A DNA stretch of 13,239 nucleotides from contig JBGPYB010000130.1 in the NCBI GenBank assembly GCA_041493035.1, positions 1-13,239 on the forward strand, given 5' to 3'. This stretch comes from JBGPYB01 sp041493035 (GTDB taxonomy: Bacteria > Acidobacteriota > Vicinamibacteria > Fen-336). The translations under genes were made by a program, and so were the position numbers. Below, in pieces: positions 1 to 5,666 of the stretch (within the stretch, counting starts at the first letter, position 1; each line of letters opens with the position of its first letter). The notes under the pieces are model-generated. The model ran no database searches. It was not told the origin of the DNA and saw nothing but the letters and a program-made list of their open reading frames with translations.

Positions 1-228
1 CTCGTGGGACAGCCCTCCATTCTCCTCGCCGACGAGCCCACGGGAAACCTCGACTCGAAGAACGGCGATGCCGTCATGGACTTGCTCCGGGAGCTGCACC
101 GAGCGGGCTCGACGATCTGCATGGTCACCCACGACACTCGCTTCTCCCGGCACGCCGATCGGACCGTCCACCTCTTCGACGGGCGGGTGGTGGAGGAAAA
201 CGTCGAGCGCGGGAACGACGGCCAATAG
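1..228 (+). CDS. ABC transporter ATP-binding protein, MacB/LolD type (3' end only)
   Basis: The left edge cuts this gene: about 75 C-terminal residues remain. Visible are Walker B and the D-loop (ILLADEPTGNLDS), then the switch histidine in MVTHD. The TGNLD form is typical of the MacB/LolD/FtsE-like ATPases that power FtsX-type permeases in lipoprotein release, macrolide export or envelope remodelling; these work on the cytoplasmic face of the inner membrane. Walker A and the LSGGQ signature lie outside the window. It ends 36 nt before a second, different ATPase gene on the same strand, so the two probably share an operon. The permease is not in the window and probably lies upstream. The substrate cannot be named. 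Confidence 0.9.
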   Translation, partial: LVGQPSILLADEPTGNLDSKNGDAVMDLLRELHRAGSTICMVTHDTRFSRHADRTVHLFDGRVVEENVERGNDGQ

Positions 229-264
229 CGGGCCAGCGCCGATGACCAGGGGCTGAGAGCGAGA

Positions 265-927
265 ATGATCGAGCTGCGCAACGTCGAGAAGAGCTACGAC
301 CTGGCGGGCGGGAAGGTCTGGGTCCTCCGCCGCATCAACCTCGCGATCCTCGAGGGAGACTTCGTGTCCATCATGGGCCCCTCAGGCGCCGGAAAGTCGA
401 CGCTCCTCCACATTCTGGGGATGCACGACGGGGCCTGGGCCGGCGAATACGACCTCCTCGATCAACCGGTCCACACGCTCGGCCGCAAGGAGCGCCTGGC
501 GCTTCAGAAGAAGACCGTCGGCTTCGTCTTCCAGAGCTATCATCTCCTCGACGACCTCACGGTCTACGAGAACCTCGAGATCCCTCTCTCGTACCGCGAC
601 GTCAAGAAGTCCGAGCGCCAGGCGATCGTGGCGGACGTCCTCGACCGCTTCCAGATCGTCGGCAAGAAGGACCTCTACCCCGCCCAGCTTTCGGGAGGCC
701 AGCAACAGCTCGTCGCCGTCGCCCGCGCCATGGTCGCGAGCCCCAAGCTGATCCTGGCCGACGAGCCCACGGGCAACCTCCACTCGAGCCAGGGGCGCGA
801 GATCATGGACCTCTTCGGGAAGCTCAACGAGGAGGGAACCACCATCGTTCAGGTGACGCACTCGGAGCAGAACGCCTCCTTCGGCAAGCGCATCGTGAAG
901 ATGGCCGACGGCTGGATCGTTGACTAG
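265..927 (+). CDS. ABC transporter ATP-binding protein with variant signature and D-loop
   Basis: A complete 220-residue ATPase, the usual length for LolD/MacB-type subunits. Walker A is GPSGAGKST (38-46), the Q-loop glutamine is near 90 (VFQSYH), the signature is LSGGQQQLVAVARA (142-155), Walker B is ILADE (163-167) and the switch histidine is H199 (VTHSE). Two positions differ from the canonical family: the arginine normally after QQQ is leucine (L149), and the D-loop aspartate of TGNLD is histidine (H173). Catalytic E167 and H199 are intact, so ATPase activity is plausible. I think I have seen this GNLHSSQ form in other Acidobacteriota and Bacteroidota proteins, but cannot confirm it here. 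The partner ATPase ending at 228 has the canonical aspartate, so the pair may form an asymmetric dimer. The ATG start has only a weak purine-rich stretch upstream. The substrate is unknown. Confidence 0.92.
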   Translation: MIELRNVEKSYDLAGGKVWVLRRINLAILEGDFVSIMGPSGAGKSTLLHILGMHDGAWAGEYDLLDQPVHTLGRKERLALQKKTVGFVFQSYHLLDDLTVYENLEIPLSYRDVKKSERQAIVADVLDRFQIVGKKDLYPAQLSGGQQQLVAVARAMVASPKLILADEPTGNLHSSQGREIMDLFGKLNEEGTTIVQVTHSEQNASFGKRIVKMADGWIVD

Positions 928-952
928 GGCGCGGCCCGACGCCGCCGCGCCC
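927..952 (+). repeat. Perfect 9-bp inverted repeat after the ABC gene
   Basis: GGGCGCGGC (927-935) pairs exactly with GCCGCGCCC (944-952) across an 8-nt loop. The left arm starts on the last base of the ABC gene's stop codon. No T-run follows, so it is not a classic intrinsic terminator. It could be a T-less transcript-end hairpin, or an operator for the response regulator that starts just downstream, since it covers the expected -35 to -10 spacer of that gene. Confidence 0.5.
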
Positions 953-964
953 CGGCGCTATAGT
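936..964 (+). promoter_or_regulatory. Candidate sigma-70-like promoter of the response regulator
   Basis: TATAGT (959-964) matches the -10 consensus at five of six positions. A poor -35 match, CCGACG (936-941), lies 17 nt upstream. Transcription would start near 970-972, at or within a few bases of the GTG (970) and ATG (976) candidate starts, giving a nearly leaderless message. This agrees with the lack of a Shine-Dalgarno sequence. The 9-bp dyad overlaps the -35 and spacer region. Confidence 0.35.
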
Positions 965-975
965 GTGGCGTGACC

Positions 976-2337
976 ATGCCGGCCGCACCCCGTATCCTCA
1001 TCGCCGACGACCAGGCCGACGTCATCGAGGCATTGCGCCTGCTCCTCAAGGGAGAAGGCTTCTCCATGGAGGCCGCCGCATCCCCCGCTGCCGTTCTCTC
1101 GTCCCTGGAGGCGCGTGAGTTCGACGTCGTCCTGGTCGACCTCAACTACGCCCGGGACACGACCTCGGGGAAGGAAGGCCTCGACCTTCTGACGCGTCTG
1201 CAGGCCCTCGACGCGACGCTTCCCGTGATCGTCATGACGGCCTGGGGAAGCGTCGACGTGGCCGTCGAGGCCATGCGCCGAGGGGCGCGCGATTTCGTTC
1301 AGAAGCCGTGGGAGAACGCACGCCTCCTGACGATTTTACGGACCCAGGTCGACCTCGGCCGAGCCCTCCGCAAGGGACAACGCCTGGAGGCGGAGAACCT
1401 GGCCCTTCGCCAAGCGCCAGGTCCGAAGGTCATCGCCGAATCGGCGACGATGCAACCCGTTCTCGAAATGATCGCGCGCGTGGGGCCGTCGGACGCCAAC
1501 GTTCTCATCACCGGCGAGAACGGCTCCGGCAAGGGGACCGTCGCACAGGCGCTCCACAGCGCCTCGGGCCGCGCGGGAAGGCCCCTGGTCACGGTCAACG
1601 CCGGGGGGCTCTCGGAAGGCATCTTCGAGAGCGAGCTCTTCGGCCACGTGAAGGGAGCCTTCACCGACGCCAAGACCGACCGCGTCGGCCGCTTCGAGCT
1701 GGCGGACGGCGGGACTCTCTTCCTCGACGAGATCGCGAACGTTCCGATGAACCTCCAGCCGAAGCTCCTCCGGGTGCTCGAGACGGGGGATTTTGAGCGC
1801 GTCGGCTCCTCGCGAACCCGAAGGGCCGACGTGCGGGTCCTCTCGGCCACGAACGCCGACCTCCGGGCCGAGGTGGCGACGGGACGCTTCAGGCAGGACC
1901 TCCTCTTCCGACTCAATACCATCGAGATCCACGTGCCGCCGCTCAGGGAACGGCGCGAGGACCTGGCACCCCTGGCCCACCATTTCCTCAGGCAACATGC
2001 GCAGCGCTATCGGAAGTCACTCGCCGGCTTCGAGACCGCCGCCCTCCGGGCGCTCAGCGAGCATTCGTGGCCCGGCAACGTGCGGGAGCTGGACCACGCC
2101 GTGGAGCGCGCTGTTCTCATGGCGAGAGGCAGCGAGGTGCATGTCCAGGATCTGGGCCTCCGGAACGGCGGCGCCGAAGGCCCGACCCGCCTGGAAGAGA
2201 TGAGCCTCGAGGACGTGGAGGCGCTGCTCATCAAGAAGGCCTTGGCGCGCTTCGAAGGCAACGTGAGCCGGGCCGCCCAGGCTCTGGGGCTCTCCCGCAG
2301 CGCTCTCTACCGGCGTCTTCAACGCCACGGGCTATGA
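976..2337 (+). CDS. Sigma-54-dependent response regulator (NtrC family)
   Basis: Counting from the ATG at 976 the protein has 453 residues. A receiver domain (about 5-120) has the acidic pair D11/D12 and a probable phospho-acceptor D55 in VVLVDLN. The central AAA+ domain has Walker A GENGSGKGT (180-188), GAFTDA (227-232) and Walker B GTLFLDE (246-252), and the FRQDLLFRL arginine-finger region follows. The C-terminus is a Fis-type helix-turn-helix (NVSRAAQALGLSRSALYRRL). It should activate RNA polymerase-sigma-54 after phosphorylation by the kinase encoded next, with which it overlaps (ATGA). The L1 loop reads GAFTDA rather than GAFTGA, a natural variant whose effect on sigma-54 contact is uncertain. 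GTG at 970, two codons upstream, is an alternative start; neither start has a clear ribosome site. Likely targets are the neighbouring ABC genes and the -24/-12 promoter at 4372, but that is inference. Confidence 0.95.
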   Translation: MPAAPRILIADDQADVIEALRLLLKGEGFSMEAAASPAAVLSSLEAREFDVVLVDLNYARDTTSGKEGLDLLTRLQALDATLPVIVMTAWGSVDVAVEAMRRGARDFVQKPWENARLLTILRTQVDLGRALRKGQRLEAENLALRQAPGPKVIAESATMQPVLEMIARVGPSDANVLITGENGSGKGTVAQALHSASGRAGRPLVTVNAGGLSEGIFESELFGHVKGAFTDAKTDRVGRFELADGGTLFLDEIANVPMNLQPKLLRVLETGDFERVGSSRTRRADVRVLSATNADLRAEVATGRFRQDLLFRLNTIEIHVPPLRERREDLAPLAHHFLRQHAQRYRKSLAGFETAALRALSEHSWPGNVRELDHAVERAVLMARGSEVHVQDLGLRNGGAEGPTRLEEMSLEDVEALLIKKALARFEGNVSRAAQALGLSRSALYRRLQRHGL

Positions 2338-3674
2338 CCCGAAACCGGCGCCGTTGGTCCCATCTGAACCACGAGCGCCGTGTGCTGGCCCTGGCGCTGC
2401 TCGCTGGCCTCCCCGGGGTCCTTATCTCCGTCAGTCTCCTCTGGACCTTCGACTACTCCGCGAAGGTGCGGTGGACCTTCGCGCTCCTGGGGGTCGGCGC
2501 GTGGCTCGCCTTCGCCTTCGCTGCGCAGAACGCCGTCGTGCGCCCCCTCCAGACGCTGTCCAACCTCCTCTCGGCTCTGCGGGAGGAGGACTTCTCCTTC
2601 CGCGGGCGGGGCTCGGGGGACGACGCTCTAAGCCTCGTGATGCTGGAGATCAACGCTCTCGCGGGGACCCTGCGCGAGCAACGCCTCGGGGCCCTCGAAG
2701 CGACGGCGCTCCTGCGGAAGGTGATGCAGGAGATCGACGTGGCCGTCTTCACCTTCGACGAGGGGAGTCGTCTGCGTCTCGTCAACCGTGGCGGCGAACG
2801 CGTCCTGGGCCGGCCCGCCGAGAACTTGATGGGGCGCACGGCGGAGGAGCTGGGTCTCGTGCCGGCTCTCGCGTCGGAGGGCCCACGGGTCCTCGACATG
2901 AGCTTCCCGGGCGGACCCGGCCGCTGGGAAGCGCGGGTCGGGACCTTCCGACAGCGAGGCCTCCCCCACCGATTGCTGGTCCTCGCCAACGTGAGCCGGG
3001 CCCTCCGCGAGGAGGAGCGCCAGGCTTGGCAGCGCCTCATCCGCGTCCTCGGCCATGAGCTGAACAACTCCTTGACGCCGATCCGGTCCATCGCCGGGAG
3101 CCTCGAATCCTTGATCGCCCGAGAGCCGCGTCCCTCTGACTGGGACGTCGACATGCGGAAGGGGCTCTCGGTCATCGCGACGCGCGCCGAGGCCCTGGGA
3201 CGCTTCATGGAGGCCTACGCGAGGCTCGCCCGCCTCCCGGCCCCCGAGCTCGAGCCCGTCGAGATCGGCGCCCTGGTGCGGCGTGTCGCAGGCCTCGAGA
3301 CGCGCCTTGCGGTCTCCGTCAGCCAGGGCCCGGAGACCCGTCTTCTCGCCGATCCGGGACAGCTCGAGCAGCTTCTGATCAACGTCGTCCGCAATGCCGC
3401 CGATGCGGCTCTCGAGAACGGTGGCGGCGTTCGCGCGGCGTGGAGGGTGCTCGACGGAACCGGCCGGGAGCTCGAGGTGTCGATCGACGACGACGGTCCC
3501 GGCCTTTCGAACACCGCGAACCTCTTCGTCCCCTTCTTCACGACGAAGCCGGGAGGATCCGGCATCGGCCTCGTGCTGGCCCGGCAGATTGCCGAAGCCC
3601 ACGGCGGCGCGCTGACGCTGGAGAACCACGCCGCAGCCCCCGGCTGCCGCGCGCGGCTGCGGCTCCCTCTGTAG
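2334..3674 (+). CDS. NtrY-like sensor histidine kinase
   Basis: A 446-residue membrane kinase. It has two hydrophobic helices (about 17-37 and 48-66) with only about ten residues between them, then a HAMP-like linker, a PAS-like region (about 125-175), a dimerisation/phospho-acceptor domain with H241 in GHELNNSLTPI, and a HATPase domain with the N box (NVVRNAADAA), DDDGPGL, FFTTKPGGSGIGL (G box 407-413) and a terminal beta-rich stretch. All ATP-binding boxes are present. The tiny external loop argues against a periplasmic ligand domain; the signal is probably read in the membrane or by the PAS domain. The ATG start overlaps the regulator's stop as ATGA, so the two are translationally coupled and almost certainly a cognate pair. 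The frame is open further upstream, but that stretch is antisense-like shadow of the regulator. It resembles the NtrY kinases that partner NtrX-type regulators. Confidence 0.94.
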   Translation: MTRNRRRWSHLNHERRVLALALLAGLPGVLISVSLLWTFDYSAKVRWTFALLGVGAWLAFAFAAQNAVVRPLQTLSNLLSALREEDFSFRGRGSGDDALSLVMLEINALAGTLREQRLGALEATALLRKVMQEIDVAVFTFDEGSRLRLVNRGGERVLGRPAENLMGRTAEELGLVPALASEGPRVLDMSFPGGPGRWEARVGTFRQRGLPHRLLVLANVSRALREEERQAWQRLIRVLGHELNNSLTPIRSIAGSLESLIAREPRPSDWDVDMRKGLSVIATRAEALGRFMEAYARLARLPAPELEPVEIGALVRRVAGLETRLAVSVSQGPETRLLADPGQLEQLLINVVRNAADAALENGGGVRAAWRVLDGTGRELEVSIDDDGPGLSNTANLFVPFFTTKPGGSGIGLVLARQIAEAHGGALTLENHAAAPGCRARLRLPL

Positions 3675-3680
3675 GAGAGC

Positions 3681-4346
3681 ATGAGCACCTGCGACGAGTG
3701 GAGCGGCTCGGTCGATTGGTACGCCGAGAACATGGGCGAGGAAGGCGACGCCCTGAACCGCGAGCTGATCCGGCCGATCGTGCTCCAGATGCTGGGCGAC
3801 ACCGGAGATCGGTTGGTCGTGGATTGCGGTTGCGGCAGCGGCTATCTCACCGCCGAGCTGGCCCGACGATCGCGAAGGGTCGTGGGCCTCGATTTTTCCC
3901 CGGGCTTCGTGGCGCTCTGCCGGCGGAAGTACGCCGCCGCCCCCAACCTGGAGTTCCTCCAGCACGACGTCACCCGCCCGCTCCCCTTCGACCAAGAGGC
4001 CGTGGACGCCGTCCTCTGCAAGATGGTCCTGCAATACGTCCCTGAGATCGCGACGTTCGCCGCCGAGTCCTGGCGCGTGCTCCAGCCGGGCGGGACGCTC
4101 GTCGTGGTGGTCGATCACCCGCTCTTCAAGCTCGCCGAGCGGGGGGACTACTTCGACGGACGGCCCCGAACCAAGCTGTCTCTCTGGGGTCGCGTCGAGC
4201 TGACCTGGTACCCGCGGACTCTCGCCGACTACGTCGGGACCTTTCTCGGCCACGGCTTCCGGCTCGTCGGTCTCATCGAGGTCCCGAAGGAGGAAGAGGA
4301 CGGAGGGCGAGTTCCGCGCATCCTGGCGCTCCACCTCTCCAAGTAG
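3681..4346 (+). CDS. Class I SAM-dependent methyltransferase
   Basis: A 221-residue soluble protein with a Rossmann methyltransferase fold of the Methyltransf_11/UbiE-like kind. Motif I is VVDCGCGSG (46-54, D48), post-I is VVGLDFSPG with its acidic ribose-binding residue, and a motif-III-like LQPGGTLVVVVDHP follows. These bind S-adenosylmethionine; the C-terminal part that would choose the acceptor is not diagnostic, so the substrate (small molecule, quinone or lipid) is unknown. It starts 6 nt after the kinase stop. The AGGAG ribosome site (3673-3677) overlaps the kinase stop codon and sits very close to the ATG, so it is the last gene of the two-component operon. I see no signal peptide or membrane segment. 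A role tied to the kinase is possible from position only. Confidence 0.9.
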   Translation: MSTCDEWSGSVDWYAENMGEEGDALNRELIRPIVLQMLGDTGDRLVVDCGCGSGYLTAELARRSRRVVGLDFSPGFVALCRRKYAAAPNLEFLQHDVTRPLPFDQEAVDAVLCKMVLQYVPEIATFAAESWRVLQPGGTLVVVVDHPLFKLAERGDYFDGRPRTKLSLWGRVELTWYPRTLADYVGTFLGHGFRLVGLIEVPKEEEDGGRVPRILALHLSK

Positions 4347-4371
4347 CGCCTCAGCCGAGGGCCCGCCGAAT

Positions 4372-4387
4372 TGGCCCGCGGCTTGCA
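4372..4387 (+). promoter_or_regulatory. Near-consensus sigma-54 (-24/-12) promoter
   Basis: The site reads TGGCCCGCGGCTTGCA. The sigma-54 consensus is TGGCACG-N4-TTGC[A/T], so only one defined position differs (A to C), and the GG (4373-4374) and GC (4385-4386) are the required 10 nt apart. A T precedes the site, as often seen. It lies 25 nt past the methyltransferase stop and points at the GNAT-like gene. Transcription would start near 4398, giving a leader of about 130 nt. A sigma-54 activator is encoded about 2 kb upstream. I found no clear paired enhancer site in the end of the methyltransferase gene. Confidence 0.65.
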
Positions 4388-4483
4388 CTCAAGGGCTACG
4401 ACTCACCGAAGCGAGAAGGGCAGACGGGGGCAAACAGCTCTTCCGATTCGACTTGAGCTTTTGCCAAGGCGTGGCTCACGCGA

Positions 4484-4500
4484 CACGGCCCGTGGCCGTG
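4484..4500 (+). repeat. Leader hairpin upstream of the GNAT-like gene
   Basis: CACGGCC (4484-4490) pairs perfectly with GGCCGTG (4494-4500) around a CGT loop. An overlapping alternative pairing joins CTCACG (4475-4480) with CGTGAG (4497-4502). No T-run follows, so it does not look like a terminator. It ends 13 nt before the strong ribosome site of the next gene and would lie in the transcript from the sigma-54 promoter. The two mutually exclusive stems could be regulatory or incidental to the base composition. Confidence 0.45.
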
Positions 4501-4526
4501 AGACCACTGCCCAGAGAAGGAGACCC

Positions 4527-4952
4527 ATGAACGTTCACGTGCGTCCCGCATGCCTGCAAGACGGAGTGGCCGTCCTCGGACTCCTGGAAGATGTCGGGTA
4601 CTACCCCGAGCCCTTGGCCTTCGCCCAGACCTATCGGAAGACGATGACCGACCCCCACTTCCTGGTCCGGGTCGCCGAGGCCGACGGGAAGGTCGTCGGG
4701 ATGGCGTCGCTGTCGATGCGCTATCAGATCGGTCTCGGCGGCCTCGTCGCCTCCCTCGACGAGCTGGCCATTGCGCCGAAGCAGGACCCGCGGGTGAACA
4801 AGCTCCTCCTCCAGGCGACCGTCGGCAAGGCGCGATCGCTGGGAGCGCTTCGGATCGTGCAGCGAGCCAACGAGGGGACGCCGCCGCCCCGCGCCGCGCA
4901 GATCCGTGCCGCCGCCCTCGCCCGCGAAACGGCCCTCGCACAGAGCGCATAG
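4527..4952 (+). CDS. GNAT-like acetyltransferase-fold protein with degenerate acetyl-CoA loop
   Basis: A 141-residue protein. The start is fixed by a strong purine-rich ribosome site (GAGAAGGAGA, 4514-4523) just before the ATG. The opening (NVHVRPACLQDGVAVLGLL), the FLVRVAEADGKVVGMASL strand pair and a following LDELAIAP strand resemble the first half of GNAT N-acetyltransferases. The next segment, KQDPRVNKLLLQATVGKARSLGA, has the helix but lacks the glycines of the Q/R-x-x-G-x-G/A loop that holds the acetyl-CoA pyrophosphate. The C-terminal stretch is alanine- and arginine-rich and lacks the usual last strands. It may have lost catalysis, serve another role, or be a decaying gene. No other frame restores the motif. 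It sits downstream of the sigma-54-type promoter and leader hairpin. Its function is not assignable. Confidence 0.75.
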   Translation: MNVHVRPACLQDGVAVLGLLEDVGYYPEPLAFAQTYRKTMTDPHFLVRVAEADGKVVGMASLSMRYQIGLGGLVASLDELAIAPKQDPRVNKLLLQATVGKARSLGALRIVQRANEGTPPPRAAQIRAAALARETALAQSA

Positions 4953-4957
4953 GCCGG

Positions 4958-4987
4958 GTGACAAGGCGACGCGCGCGGCCGGATAAT
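4958..4987 (+). promoter_or_regulatory. Sigma-70-like promoter with a near-leaderless start
   Basis: GTGACA (4958-4963) and GATAAT (4982-4987) each match the sigma-70 hexamers at five of six positions and are separated by 18 nt. Transcription would begin near 4994-4996, right at the GTG start codon at 4996. The gene has no Shine-Dalgarno sequence, which fits a leaderless or nearly leaderless message. Confidence 0.55.
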
Positions 4988-4995
4988 GGCCGCGC

Positions 4996-5640
4996 GTGGC
5001 GCAAAACGAGTCCCTCTCCCTCGCCGGACCGGCCGGACGCCTCGAAGCCCTCCTCATGTACCCGGAAGGAGAGCCGGTGGCCGCCGCTGTCGTCTGCCAC
5101 GCGGATCCGCGGCAGGGCGGGATGATGCACTTCAGGGTCGTCTTTCGCGCCGCGAAGGCTCTCCAGGAGAAAGGGCTCGCGGTGCTCCGCTTCAACTTTC
5201 GCGGCGTGGGGCGCTCGGAGGGCGTTCACGACCACGGTCGCGGCGAGCAGGCCGACGCCCAGGCGGCTCTCGACGAAACGGCCCGGCGATTCCCGCGAGA
5301 GCCGCTGCTCCTCGGGGGCTTCTCGTTTGGCTCCGTTGTCGCCGCTCGCGTGGCGGCGTGCGACGCCCGCGTTCGCGGGCTGTTTCTTCTAGGCTTTCCC
5401 GTCGCCCGTTTCGACGACCTCGGCTTCCTCGGCGCCATCCGGGTCCCACGCCTCTTCGTCCAGGGGGATCGAGACGCGTTCGGGACCGGCGAGGCGCTTC
5501 GGGTCGTCGTCGAGCCGCTGCCCGAGCCACGCGTTCTCATCGTCGTCCCCGAGGCCGATCACTTCTTCGGAGGGAAGCTGGACGTCCTCCACGAGGCGAT
5601 CACGACGTGGGCCGCGAGCCGCCCGTGGCAAGCGACGTGA
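4996..5640 (+). CDS. Alpha/beta hydrolase (COG2945-like)
   Basis: A 214-residue protein read from GTG; no in-frame ATG is placed sensibly. It follows the short alpha/beta hydrolases close to COG2945: VVCHADPRQGGMMH after strand 3, then VLRFNFRGVGRSEG, and the nucleophile elbow GFSFGS with S110. The probable acid is D160 in GDRDAFG (D158 is less likely), and H189 in EADHFF completes the triad. It is cytoplasmic, with no signal peptide. The natural ester or amide substrate of this family is mostly unknown, so none is proposed. It lies 43 nt after the GNAT-like gene behind its own likely promoter. The Tat flavoprotein starts 26 nt after its stop, which suggests co-transcription. Confidence 0.9.
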   Translation: MAQNESLSLAGPAGRLEALLMYPEGEPVAAAVVCHADPRQGGMMHFRVVFRAAKALQEKGLAVLRFNFRGVGRSEGVHDHGRGEQADAQAALDETARRFPREPLLLGGFSFGSVVAARVAACDARVRGLFLLGFPVARFDDLGFLGAIRVPRLFVQGDRDAFGTGEALRVVVEPLPEPRVLIVVPEADHFFGGKLDVLHEAITTWAASRPWQAT

Positions 5641-5666
5641 GCCGCCGTCACGACCGCGACCTTGGC

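Noticed and set aside
2067..2333. Upstream extension of the kinase frame into the regulator gene
   Set aside because: The extension is an Arg/Gly/Pro-rich shadow of the regulator's DNA-binding region; the ATGA overlap at 2334 gives a normal kinase N-terminus.
2628..4388. 586-codon open frame on the minus strand
   Set aside because: It lies antisense to the kinase and methyltransferase, both of which have clear catalytic motifs; composition is that of a shadow frame.
4388..4464. CTCAAG...CTTGAG pairing followed by CTTTT as a terminator
   Set aside because: The stem is only 6 bp with a loop of about 59 nt and a short T-run, which is too weak for an intrinsic terminator.
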